Notes under the pieces: model-generated
Database searches by the model: none
Told to the model about the DNA's origin: nothing
The model's input: only the letters and a program-made list of their open reading frames with translations
Shown here: in pieces, positions 52,835 through 60,611 of the stretch
Position numbering within the stretch: position 1 is the first letter of the stretch
Layout of the letters: each line of letters opens with the position of its first letter
Source: Pseudarthrobacter oxydans
GTDB lineage: Bacteria; Actinomycetota; Actinomycetes; Actinomycetales; Micrococcaceae
DNA: 64,000 nt
Direction: 5' to 3'
Assembly: GCF_013314975.1 (NCBI RefSeq)
Contig: NZ_JABTYH010000011.1
Location: 1 to 64,000, forward strand
Program-made: the position numbers and the translations under genes

Positions 52835-53260
52835 ATGCTCTCTTTCATTGGCCGCGTCCTCATCAACGGGTTGGCACTGTGGATTGCAAGCTGGATCCTT
52901 CCCGGGTTGGAAATCTCCACAGCGGCAACAACAGACGCGGTAGCCCAGACGGGTGTCTCGCAGGGAACGGACGTGGCCGGAACGGCTTTGGCGTATGTGT
53001 TCATCGGCCTGATTTTTGGCTTGGTGAATGCGTTCATCCGCCCGCTGGTGAGCTTCCTGTCCCTTCCGATCACCATCCTCACGCTGGGCCTCTTCACCAT
53101 CGTCATCAGTGCCGCCATGCTGTACCTGACCTCCTGGATCAGCAGTTTCACACCGGTGCACTTCACCATCGATTCGTTCTTCTGGACGGCCGTGTTCGCT
53201 GCCATCATCATCACCCTGATCTCGCTGGTGGCCGGCCGGATTACCGGAGTGCGCCGCTAA
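52835..53260 (+). CDS. Phage-holin-family-4-like membrane protein
   Basis: 141 residues with four hydrophobic segments (LINGLALWIASWILPGLEI, AYVFIGLIFGLVNAFIRPLVSFLSLP, ILTLGLFTIVISAAMLYLTSWI, FWTAVFAAIIITLISLVAG). The FGLVNAFIRPLVSFLSLPITILTLGLF block is diagnostic of the YvlD/phage-holin-4 family, widespread chromosomal proteins of unclear role, not evidence of a prophage. Convergent with the hydrolase gene by 9 bases. Confidence 0.88.
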   Translation: MLSFIGRVLINGLALWIASWILPGLEISTAATTDAVAQTGVSQGTDVAGTALAYVFIGLIFGLVNAFIRPLVSFLSLPITILTLGLFTIVISAAMLYLTSWISSFTPVHFTIDSFFWTAVFAAIIITLISLVAGRITGVRR

Positions 53261-53269
53261 CAGGCCTGC

Positions 53270-54640
53270 CTACCGCCCGCCATGCCCGCGTTCCCGCCGG
53301 CGGAGGTCCGCGGCGTGGAGATGTGACGCAGGCGCCGGTGTCCGTGCCAGGGAAAACCGCATGGCCGTTGCCGCGCCCCCGGCGCCGAGGACAGCACCCA
53401 GCGCGGCAGTGGACTGCACCAGCGACGGATCGGAGCTTGCTGACACCAGCCGGGCGCCGTCCTGGTAAGTAGTGAGGGTGTGGCCGGTGCCGAGGCCGCC
53501 CTCCCCGTCCACTGCCCTGGGGGCATGGCCCATGGACACGGTCACACGGCCCTTCGTGTCCGGATTGGGTGCACCGTCGGAGCCCGGCACCCAGTCTGCG
53601 CGATGCTCGAGGTGAAGAGACTGCACTCCCGGCGCGGCGTTGATCCCGGCGACAGGGGAACCCGCCGTCAGGACGTACCGCAGGTCGTATTGCCGGAGAA
53701 ACCGGGGATCTGCAGCCAAATTCATGGCGTGAATCCCACCTTGGCTGTATCCCACGGCAACCACCGGGTCTCCCTGCCCGGCACCTGCGGCATTCAAAGC
53801 CTGCAGGGCCGCAATGTTCATTTCGTCCGAGCCGTAGAGCATCGCCTCACCCACCCCCACCTCGTCAAGGGGATTGGCACCGCCGGCGCCCAATAGTTCG
53901 GGCTGCGTGCCTGGAATCACCACAACATAGGCACTTTCTCCTCCCACCTGGACCTGGATGACCTCGATGAATCCCGGGCCACGGGCATCGATGAGGCGGA
54001 TGCGCTCCAGCAGGCCGGCCGGGGAGGAGTCGAGATCAACGGAAACCGTCTCTTGGCGGTCCAGGACGAGGGGACGGTTGAACGCGCCTGCGTCCTCCAG
54101 CACCTCCCACGGCCAGGGTTCCCTTTCAATGCGCATCTTCACTCCCTGGGCGTCGAGTCCGAGGGACGCGACGAGTGTTTCCATCGTCCTCTCGTCAGCG
54201 GCGCCTGTGATTGACGCATTCACAAGGGCATTGCCGAGGTCTCCAATACTCATCATCCCCAAGGACCGCTCCATGGCTGCCCTCGCCTCCGCCATTTCGT
54301 ACTCCTGCCTGCACGCCCGGACCTGGCTGCTGATGCGCTGGAGTTCGGTCCGCACGGCCTGGAGGCTCCGTTCTGACTCGCCCACCGCGCTCAGGGCCAT
54401 GGTCCCGGTCCACCGGGGCTGGTCCTGGAACGGAATGAGCTCTTCCCAAATGCGGCGGGCCTCGGCCTCCACCCCGGCAAGCCGTCCCGCCAGGGCATCC
54501 ACTTTTTCCGCGCCCGCGGCCAGCTCCTCCAGCTGGAAGCTGATGCCGCCCACCCCGCCCCGGATTGTGAGGGGGCCGTCCTGTTCCGGGCCGGTGACCC
54601 GGACAGGGCCGCCGGTGCCGGACGGCGTCGCCTCGGCCAT
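53270..54640 (-). CDS. WXG-like helical domain - alpha/beta hydrolase protein
   Basis: 456 residues. The first about 130 are helical with a WTG turn (PRWTGTMALSAVGESERSLQAVRTELQRISSQVRAC), like WXG100/ESX substrates. The C-terminal half is an alpha/beta hydrolase: VVVIPGTQPE, the nucleophile elbow VAVGYSQGGIHAMNLA (Ser299), and a late histidine GHTLTTYQD. It could be a secreted lipase or esterase whose N-terminus guides export. It directly follows the small WXG-like gene with no gap. No ESX core genes are in the window. Confidence 0.75.
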   Translation of the reverse strand: MAEATPSGTGGPVRVTGPEQDGPLTIRGGVGGISFQLEELAAGAEKVDALAGRLAGVEAEARRIWEELIPFQDQPRWTGTMALSAVGESERSLQAVRTELQRISSQVRACRQEYEMAEARAAMERSLGMMSIGDLGNALVNASITGAADERTMETLVASLGLDAQGVKMRIEREPWPWEVLEDAGAFNRPLVLDRQETVSVDLDSSPAGLLERIRLIDARGPGFIEVIQVQVGGESAYVVVIPGTQPELLGAGGANPLDEVGVGEAMLYGSDEMNIAALQALNAAGAGQGDPVVAVGYSQGGIHAMNLAADPRFLRQYDLRYVLTAGSPVAGINAAPGVQSLHLEHRADWVPGSDGAPNPDTKGRVTVSMGHAPRAVDGEGGLGTGHTLTTYQDGARLVSASSDPSLVQSTAALGAVLGAGGAATAMRFSLARTPAPASHLHAADLRRRERGHGGR

Positions 54641-54943
54641 CTAGAACCTGCCGCCGTATGAGCAGCCGGCAACCAGGGTCTCGCGGCTGTGCCGTTCCAC
54701 GGCCGCCTTTGCTTCCATCAATGATTCGAGGGAGCGCCGCAGGGCCGCCGCCTGCAGAGCCACGGTGTCCCGGTAGGCCCGCCCTGCCGGCGACTCCCAC
54801 TGCAGGAGCTGGATGTCCCTGAATCCCGCAAGCACTTCCTCTCCCCGAACCACGCAGGCCGCCACACGGGCAGCCAGCTGGTCCACCTGGGAAACCCGGT
54901 GCAAGTCGGCCTGCAGGTCCGCCCCTGCCTGCTCAATGCTCAC
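54641..54943 (-). CDS. Small WXG100-like helical protein
   Basis: 100 residues, the usual WXG100 size, with two long helices around the turn LLQWESPAGRAYRD (W-E-S in place of W-x-G). GTG 54943 is the start that opens the domain; the open frame extends upstream without a better start and the ribosome-binding site (GGAAGG) is unusually close. Stop touches the hydrolase ATG, so the two are co-translated and probably partners. Confidence 0.6.
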   Translation of the reverse strand: MSIEQAGADLQADLHRVSQVDQLAARVAACVVRGEEVLAGFRDIQLLQWESPAGRAYRDTVALQAAALRRSLESLMEAKAAVERHSRETLVAGCSYGGRF

Positions 54944-55182
54944 CCTTCCGCCCCACGGACGCCCCGCACCGCCGCCACAAGTCCCGTTCCCATCCCGCAA
55001 CTGTCCCTTCCATGCCGCCCCACTTCCGTAGCGCCCGCCAGGACACACCGCCCGGCCCTCTTCCCTTCCCCGACGCTACGGAAGGACTGTCCCGGGCTGT
55101 AGGGCCGCCGTCGGCTATGTGGACAAGTAACGTGGATGACCGCCGCTTAAGGGGCCGCCGGAGTTCGTGAAAGAATCAGCAC

Positions 55183-56625
55183 ATGCCTGAAACTGCCGCC
55201 ACAGCTGACACCCGTACGCCCTCAGGACGCCTGGCCCTTGCCGCGTCCCCGGAAAAGATCGCGCTCGGCCCGCTGGACGGCCGCTACCAGTCAGCCGTCG
55301 CGCCCCTGGTGGACTACCTCTCCGAGGCGGCCCTCAACCGTGACCGTGTTGCTGTGGAAGTTGAATGGCTGATCCACCTCACCAGCAACAACGTCCTTCC
55401 GGGCGCCGGGCCGCTGACCGCCGCACAGCAGGACCAGCTGCGGGCCATCGTGACCGAATTCGACGCCGGCTCGGTGGCCGAACTCGCGGACATCGAAGCC
55501 GTCACGGTCCACGACGTCAAGGCTGTGGAGTACTACATCGGCCGCCGCCTGCCGGCCATCGGCATCGAAAACCTGACCGCGATGGTCCACTTCGGCTGCA
55601 CCTCCGAGGACATCAACAACCTGTCCTATGCGCTGGGCGTCAAGGGCGCCGTGGAGGACGTGTGGCTGCCGGCCGCACGCTCGCTGGTAGCCCAGATCAG
55701 CGCAATGGCCGAGGAAAACCGCGCGGTCCCCATGCTGTCCCGCACGCACGGCCAGCCCGCCACGCCCACCACGCTGGGCAAGGAACTTGCGGTCATCGCG
55801 CACCGGCTCACCCGCCAGCTGGACCGGATCGAGAAGACTGAATACCTGGGCAAGATCAACGGCGCCACCGGCACCTACGCCGCCCACGTGGCGTCCGTGC
55901 CCGGCGCTGACTGGCAGCAGGTCTCCAAGTCCTTCGTGGAGGGACTGGGCCTGGCCTGGAACCCGCTCACCACCCAGATCGAGAGCCACGACTGGCAGGC
56001 GGAACTGTACGCCGACGTCGCCCGCTTCAACCGGATCCTGCACAACGTCTGCACGGATATCTGGAGCTACATCTCGATCGGCTACTTCGCCCAGATCCCG
56101 GTTGCCGGCGCCACCGGCTCCTCCACCATGCCGCACAAGGTGAACCCGATCCGCTTCGAGAACGCGGAGGCCAACCTCGAAATCTCGTGCGGACTGCTGG
56201 ACGTCCTGGGGTCCACGCTGGTGACTTCCCGCTGGCAGCGGGACCTCACCGACTCCTCCAGCCAGCGCAATATCGGCGTGGCATTCGGCCACTCACTGCT
56301 GGCAATCTCGAACGTTGCCAAGGGCCTGGAGCGCCTGGACGTGGCTGAAGATGTGCTGGCCGGAGACCTGGACACCAACTGGGAAGTCCTGGGTGAAGCC
56401 ATCCAGATGGTCATGCGCGCAGAGGCGATCGCCGGCGTCGAAGGCATGGAAAACCCCTACGAACGCCTCAAGGACCTCACCCGCGGCCAGCGGGTGGACG
56501 CCGCCCGCATGCAGGAATTCGTACAGAGCCTCGGCCTGTCACCAGAAGCCGAGGCCCGGCTTCTGGCGCTGACGCCCGGCAAGTACACCGGCATCGCGGA
56601 CCAGCTGGTGGACCACCTCAAGTAG
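55183..56625 (+). CDS. purB: Adenylosuccinate lyase
   Basis: 480 residues. Acts twice in purine synthesis, releasing fumarate from SAICAR and adenylosuccinate. Enteric-type sequence: HFGCTSEDINNLSYAL, SRTHGQPATPTTLGKELAV, KINGATGTYAAH, and the superfamily signature GSSTMPHKVNPIRFENAEANL, then TSRWQRDLTDSSSQRNIGVA. Length is normal. AAGAAT stands 6 bases before ATG and no good ribosome-binding site is present, so it may also be leaderless. A hairpin terminator follows. Confidence 0.96.
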   Translation: MPETAATADTRTPSGRLALAASPEKIALGPLDGRYQSAVAPLVDYLSEAALNRDRVAVEVEWLIHLTSNNVLPGAGPLTAAQQDQLRAIVTEFDAGSVAELADIEAVTVHDVKAVEYYIGRRLPAIGIENLTAMVHFGCTSEDINNLSYALGVKGAVEDVWLPAARSLVAQISAMAEENRAVPMLSRTHGQPATPTTLGKELAVIAHRLTRQLDRIEKTEYLGKINGATGTYAAHVASVPGADWQQVSKSFVEGLGLAWNPLTTQIESHDWQAELYADVARFNRILHNVCTDIWSYISIGYFAQIPVAGATGSSTMPHKVNPIRFENAEANLEISCGLLDVLGSTLVTSRWQRDLTDSSSQRNIGVAFGHSLLAISNVAKGLERLDVAEDVLAGDLDTNWEVLGEAIQMVMRAEAIAGVEGMENPYERLKDLTRGQRVDAARMQEFVQSLGLSPEAEARLLALTPGKYTGIADQLVDHLK

Positions 56626-56666
56626 CTCCCGCTGCAGTACCGCGGATGGCAGTAGAGTACGACGGC

Positions 56667-56695
56667 GGCGCCGGGCTCCCAAGGGGCCCGGCGCC
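56667..56695 (+). terminator. Terminator after purB
   Basis: GC-rich stem of 10-12 bp (56667-56678 with 56684-56695) with a small loop, 41 bases after the stop. No long U-run. Confidence 0.7.
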
Positions 56696-56742
56696 TTCCG
56701 GTGCGGGTCATCCAACCGTGCCGGAAGTGCGAGACTGGAAGC

Positions 56743-57420
56743 ATGAAGTTGCTGCTCATCCGCCACGGACAAACCCCCGGTAACGTGCTCGGCCAGCTGG
56801 ACACTGAGCACCCGGGGCCCGGCCTCACAGAACTGGGCAAACGCCAGGCCGAGGCGATGGCCCGCTCGCTGGCGAACGAACCCATCGGCGCCCTGTATGC
56901 GTCCACACTGATCAGGACCCAGATCACAGCTGCACCGCTGGGCCGGTTGCATAGCCTGGAGGTCGAGGTGCTGGACGGCCTGCACGAGATCGAAGCCGGG
57001 TCCCTGGAGAAGCTCACGGACGAGGAGTCCCACAAGCGCTACATGGGAACTGTCTTCTCCTGGGCGGCGGGGGACCTGGACCGGAGGATGCCTGCCGGCC
57101 CTGACGGCCATACCTTCTTTGACCGCTTTGACGCCGCCATCCGCCGGGTGGTGGAGCGGGCGCTCGACCAGCGGCACGAGGCGGCGGCCGTCGTGAGCCA
57201 TGGCGCTGCCATCCGGACCTGGGCGGGACGCCGGGCGGAGGACGCGGACCATGAGTTCGCGGCACGGCATGTGCTGGCCAATACCGGGATCGTGGCGCTG
57301 GAAGGCGACCCGGACCGCGGCTGGAAACTGCTCCACTGGGACGGCAGCCCGGTGGGCGGTCTCGCCCTGGCCGATCCCACCGCGGAAGACCCCACCGGGC
57401 AGGACACCGCCGGGTCTTAG
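56743..57420 (+). CDS. Histidine phosphatase family protein
   Basis: 225 residues. Catalytic RHG at the start (LLLIRHGQTPGNVLGQLD), the second-histidine region VVSHGAAIRTW, and the usual GPGLTELGKRQAEAMARSL helix. A phosphoglycerate-mutase-like phosphohydrolase; substrate unknown. ATG 56743 is chosen as it opens the first strand; GGAA lies close before it. Its last 4 bases overlap the end of the convergent kinase gene. Confidence 0.92.
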   Translation: MKLLLIRHGQTPGNVLGQLDTEHPGPGLTELGKRQAEAMARSLANEPIGALYASTLIRTQITAAPLGRLHSLEVEVLDGLHEIEAGSLEKLTDEESHKRYMGTVFSWAAGDLDRRMPAGPDGHTFFDRFDAAIRRVVERALDQRHEAAAVVSHGAAIRTWAGRRAEDADHEFAARHVLANTGIVALEGDPDRGWKLLHWDGSPVGGLALADPTAEDPTGQDTAGS

Positions 57421-58343
57421 GTCAGCTGCCGGATCCGGCGGGCGGGAAAAACCGCCATTCTGCGGCAGGGGCTGCTGGCCTGGTCGACGGGTACGGGCAT
57501 GAGCCGCGCGGCCATGCCCGCGGCCTCCGCCGCCGTCGGCCTTCCCGCACTGTCCATAGCGGTCAGGGACCGGATGAAGGAAGACCAGCCGGGACCCAAG
57601 GAATCCGGCACCTGGGGACTGCGGAGGGTCCTGGCCACGAGCGACTCGATGGCCGTCCCGGGAAACGCCTTGGATCCGGTGAGGAGCTCCAGGAGCACCA
57701 GACCCATAGCGTAGACGTCCCAGGAAGGACGAACGGGTCCTCCCGAGGCCTGCTCGGGGCTCATGTAGTGCACAGTTCCTGATGAGACACCCGGTTCCGC
57801 AGGTGAGCCTGCGGCCGCGACGATGCCGAAGTCGACAATGCGCACCGGGCTCCGCCGCAGGCCGCTCAGCATCAGGTTGGCGGGTTTGATGTCCCGGTGG
57901 ACCAGCCCTTCTCCGTGAAGGTGGGCCAGGGCTTCGAAGAGCCCGCGCGCCCAGCCGGCGACGGCGTCGGGATGGTGCCGGCTGTTGCGGACCGCCTCCG
58001 AAAGGCTCGGGCCCAGGGCGAGCTCCTCCACCAGGAACGGCCGCCCCGCCAGCGGTGTTCCGGCGGGGACAACACCCAGTCCGATAAACCTGACAATCGA
58101 AGGGTGGCTGAGGGCGGCCAGGACCGCGGCCTCATTGCTGATCCTCTCGAAATGCTTCGCGGAGTCGTCAACTGCCACTTTGACGGCCACATCCGGGCCG
58201 CCGTCAAGGTCGGCGGCCCGGAAAACCTGGGCCAGCGTGCCGCGGCCCAGGAGGTCCCTGAGCTGGTAGCGGCCCGCCACCACGGGCCCGCCCAGGGCGT
58301 GCTCGCCTGGTGGCTGCCTGTGCGCCGGGGAGGGGGCGCTCAT
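57417..58343 (-). CDS. Serine/threonine protein kinase, soluble
   Basis: 308 residues, Hanks-type kinase: glycine loop LLGRGTLAQVFRA, VAVKVA (Lys55), HRDIKPANLM (Asp151), VDFGIV (DFG), GTVHYMSPEQA, DVYAMGLVLLELLTG. No transmembrane helix or PASTA domain, unlike PknB; the C-terminus is short and basic. ATG 58343 overlaps the stop of the upstream small gene by 4 bases (ATGA), so translation is coupled. Substrate unknown; the small upstream protein is the obvious candidate partner. Confidence 0.92.
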   Translation of the reverse strand: MSAPSPAHRQPPGEHALGGPVVAGRYQLRDLLGRGTLAQVFRAADLDGGPDVAVKVAVDDSAKHFERISNEAAVLAALSHPSIVRFIGLGVVPAGTPLAGRPFLVEELALGPSLSEAVRNSRHHPDAVAGWARGLFEALAHLHGEGLVHRDIKPANLMLSGLRRSPVRIVDFGIVAAAGSPAEPGVSSGTVHYMSPEQASGGPVRPSWDVYAMGLVLLELLTGSKAFPGTAIESLVARTLRSPQVPDSLGPGWSSFIRSLTAMDSAGRPTAAEAAGMAARLMPVPVDQASSPCRRMAVFPARRIRQLT

Positions 58344-58663
58344 GCGGAGAGGGCCGCGGTGTTCGGCAGGTCCACAGCGGTTCCGGCCTGGAATGCGCGG
58401 GCATAAGGGGAGCGGATCCACGCGTCCAGCTGGAAGCCGCAACCGCAGCGCCACACGGGCGGGAGCTGGACGGGACCGCCATCCTCAGGTTCGAACGAGT
58501 AGACGACGGCGGCTGGCCCCACAGCGGGAGTAACCAGGTCCATAGCGGTTCCGCAATGGAAGGCGGCGCCGCTGCCCGCGCCGTCCGACGGCCACTGCGT
58601 GCTGGAGGCAGGGCTCGTCGCAGAAGACTCCAAGGGCAAAAGCTCAGTAAAGGTAACCAACAC
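58340..58663 (-). CDS. Small protein with CxC motif and internal duplication, coupled to the kinase
   Basis: 107 residues, not recognised. It carries an internal repeat: AFHCGTAMDL (residues 34-43) and AFQAGTAVDL (90-99). The WRCGCGFQLD segment between them has a CxC, which could bind metal. No membrane segment. The repeat is visible in the DNA too (AGCGGTTCCG at both places). GTG 58663 has GGAG 8 bases upstream and is preferred to GTG 58669. Stop overlaps the kinase start, so it is an operon partner. Confidence 0.7.
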   Translation of the reverse strand: MLVTFTELLPLESSATSPASSTQWPSDGAGSGAAFHCGTAMDLVTPAVGPAAVVYSFEPEDGGPVQLPPVWRCGCGFQLDAWIRSPYARAFQAGTAVDLPNTAALSA

Positions 58664-58737
58664 GCTCACGACTCCGGAGGTAAATGTTCGGGATTATTCG
58701 TAAGCATACATATTGCTAGTCAATCTAGCTAGTCAGG

Positions 58738-59250
58738 CTAGATACTTTTTTCGTCCGGGTGTGACTTCTGGAGCGCTTCGGTCATCCGGCCCAGAAACTC
58801 CACCACAACCCGCGCCTCGTCCGCCGAGAGGCCCTCGGCTACCGCCATCATTTCGCGGTGCATATTGCCAAGGGTCAGGCGCACCTCCCTGTCGGACTCG
58901 ACGGTGGGGACCACAATGACGGAACGCCTGTCGGTGGGGTGGGCCTCGCGGCGGACATGCCCGCTGGCCACGAGCCGGTCGATAAGGGATGTGGTGGAAG
59001 CGCTGGTGATGCCGAGGAACTGGCTGATGTCCTTGGGCACGACGGACTTTCCGGAGGCCTGCACCCGCAGCAGGTAGCGAAGGGCCAGAATATCCGTCTC
59101 CCCCATTCCCATGGAGTCGCGGGTGGAGCGGCGGACCGCCGTTTCAGCGGTCCGGTAGTCCCGCAGGGACTTCAACACCGCGGCGCTGTAATCCAACTGA
59201 CCGTCGGGCCCGTACCAATACCCGGAACCCTCATTACCCGTAGAACGCAT
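58738..59250 (-). CDS. MarR-family transcriptional regulator
   Basis: 170 residues. Winged HTH DISQFLGITSASTTSLIDRLVASGHVRREAHPTDRRSVIVVPT, the MarR wing (H-P-T-D-R-R), flanked by long dimerisation helices. It is upstream of the small-protein/kinase pair on the same strand (74 bases) and divergent from a GNAT gene. TAATAT lies 6 bases before ATG. The 74-base gap before the small gene has the direct repeat TGACTAGC twice, 13 bases apart (minus strand), a possible binding site. Confidence 0.92.
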   Translation of the reverse strand: MRSTGNEGSGYWYGPDGQLDYSAAVLKSLRDYRTAETAVRRSTRDSMGMGETDILALRYLLRVQASGKSVVPKDISQFLGITSASTTSLIDRLVASGHVRREAHPTDRRSVIVVPTVESDREVRLTLGNMHREMMAVAEGLSADEARVVVEFLGRMTEALQKSHPDEKSI

Positions 59251-59256
59251 GCAATC

Positions 59257-59295
59257 ATATTAGACCAGCTGATAACTAGGCAGCCAAGTAACTTG
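59257..59295 (-). promoter_or_regulatory. marR leaderless promoter with palindrome at -35
   Basis: TAATAT (59257-59262, minus strand), 6 bases before ATG 59250. The palindrome CAAGT-A-ACTTG (59285-59295) covers the upstream part of the promoter, with TTGGCT as a -35 at a long 19-base spacing. MarR proteins often bind such sites, so autoregulation is likely. Confidence 0.55.
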
Positions 59296-59404
59296 CAGGA
59301 GGCGGGTCGCGATGCGTTCTCCGGGAACTAACCGGCAGGAAACACCGGCGTAACCGCCCCCTCCTAGCCTAGGTTTGCATAACCCTTCGGCGAAGCGAGG
59401 CAGA

Positions 59405-59908
59405 ATGCAGACCAACCCGCGGTTGAACATCAGGCAGGTGCCCTGGTCAAACCCCGTAGGCGCTGACCTGAGGCGCGCGCAGCAGGCCGAACTCGACGCC
59501 CGCTTCGGTACCCCTGACCACGAACCCGGCCCGCCGCCGTCGAGCGCGGACTGTGCCGTCTTCCTGGTGGCCTACGACAAAGGCTCGGGCCAACCCGTGG
59601 GGTGCGGCGGGCTGCGGATGATCGACGCCACCACCGCGGAGATCAAACGCCTGTATGTCCTCCCCTACACCCGCGGCTCAGGCGTGGCCAGCTCGATACT
59701 GGCGGCCCTCGAGGCAGAAGCGTTCAAGCTTGGTTACACGCGCATCAAGGCCGAAGCGGGATCTGCCCAGCCGGACGGCCGGAACTTCTACGAAAACTCG
59801 GGATTTGAGGCCGTTCCCAACTTTGGGCCCTACATTGGGGTGGCGCACTCGTACTGCTACGCCAAGAGCATCAATGCCCGCAGCGCCGCCCAGACCGCCA
59901 TGGCCTAG
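59405..59908 (+). CDS. GNAT-family N-acetyltransferase
   Basis: 167 residues, GNAT fold: CAVFLVAYDKGSGQPVGCGGLRMID, TAEIKRLYVLPYTRGSGVASSILAALEAEA (acetyl-CoA loop R-G-S-G-V-A), and YTRIKAEAGSAQPDGRNFYENSGF with the late Tyr. Substrate unknown. ATG 59405 has GAGG about 6 bases upstream and is preferred to the start at 59375. Divergent from marR, so it may be regulated by it. Confidence 0.9.
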   Translation: MQTNPRLNIRQVPWSNPVGADLRRAQQAELDARFGTPDHEPGPPPSSADCAVFLVAYDKGSGQPVGCGGLRMIDATTAEIKRLYVLPYTRGSGVASSILAALEAEAFKLGYTRIKAEAGSAQPDGRNFYENSGFEAVPNFGPYIGVAHSYCYAKSINARSAAQTAMA

Positions 59909-59969
59909 GCCGGCGTCCCGTCACCCGGGGCGGACGTCGTCACAGTGGGTGCCGCTGCAGCGCCTCGGC

Positions 59970-59975
59970 TAACCT
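59970..59975 (+). promoter_or_regulatory. -10 box of the thioesterase gene (leaderless type)
   Basis: TAACCT, 6 bases before ATG 59982, no ribosome-binding site. Confidence 0.45.
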
Positions 59976-59981
59976 CGCCCT

Positions 59982-60422
59982 ATGGAAACAGCAGACATCA
60001 CCTTCCGCACCCGCAAGTGGGTCCGGCCCGAGGACCTGAACGCAAACGGGACGCTGTTCGGCGGCAGCCTGCTGAAGTGGATCGACGAGGAAGCGGCCAT
60101 CTACGCGATCCTCCAGCTGGGTAACGGGCGCGCCGTCACGAAGTACATCTCGGAGATTAACTTTGTCAGCTCCGCGGTGCAGGGCGACCTGATCGAAATG
60201 GGGCTGACTGCCACGCGCTTCGGCCGGACATCCCTGACCATGCGCGCCGAGGTCCGCAACATGATTACCCGCCAGAGCATCCTCACCATCGAGGAAATCG
60301 TCTTCGTGAACCTCAGCCCGTCAGGGAGGCCGGAGCCGCACGGCTACACGGAAATCACCTACGACCGGGACAGGATCCCCACCCACCACCTGACGGAGAC
60401 ACTCACTGGAGACGCACAGTAA
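59982..60422 (+). CDS. Acyl-CoA thioesterase, hotdog fold
   Basis: 146 residues of the YciA/ACOT-type hotdog family: VRPEDLNANGTLFGGSLLKWIDEEAAIYA, the conserved N-x-x-G-x-x-F/H-G-G-x-x helix with acid in DEEAA, then KYISEINFVSSAVQGDLIEM. It hydrolyses acyl-CoA to free acid and CoA. Hexameric in the family. Appears leaderless. Confidence 0.92.
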   Translation: METADITFRTRKWVRPEDLNANGTLFGGSLLKWIDEEAAIYAILQLGNGRAVTKYISEINFVSSAVQGDLIEMGLTATRFGRTSLTMRAEVRNMITRQSILTIEEIVFVNLSPSGRPEPHGYTEITYDRDRIPTHHLTETLTGDAQ

Positions 60423-60496
60423 CCGCTGACGCTTCACCGCCTGTTTACCCGCACGCCCCCGGCCGTTCCTTTGACTGGACCAGAGTAACCAGCCGG

Positions 60497-60526
60497 GCTG
60501 TTTATCGAATCGATAGCCATAACAGC
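60497..60526 (+). promoter_or_regulatory. Nested inverted repeat upstream of the ABC importer
   Basis: TATCGAATCGATA (60503-60515, 5-bp arms around AAT) flanked by GCTGTT (60497-60502) and AACAGC (60521-60526). It lies about 24-53 bases before the possible -10 box TAGGCT (60550-60555), the position of an activator or repressor site. Regulator unknown. Confidence 0.55.
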
Positions 60527-60563
60527 CGTGAATTCCGCCTGCCCGGCGTTAGGCTTGCCGGAC

Positions 60564-60611
60564 ATGCTCCGATTCCAGTCCAGAAATGAGTCCAGATCGT
60601 GCGTACATTGA
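60564..60611 (+). CDS. Possible 15-codon leader ORF overlapping the importer start
   Basis: ATG to TGA, 15 codons (MLRFQSRNESRSCVH), with TAGGCT 8 bases upstream as a leaderless-type promoter. Its stop lies 8 bases inside the next gene, in a different frame, so it covers the GTG start of the solute-binding protein, which itself lacks a good ribosome-binding site. Translational coupling is possible. Confidence 0.3.
   Translation: MLRFQSRNESRSCVH

Noticed and set aside
52835..53260. Prophage signal from a phage-holin-like protein
   Set aside because: This family is common in chromosomes and no other phage gene is nearby.
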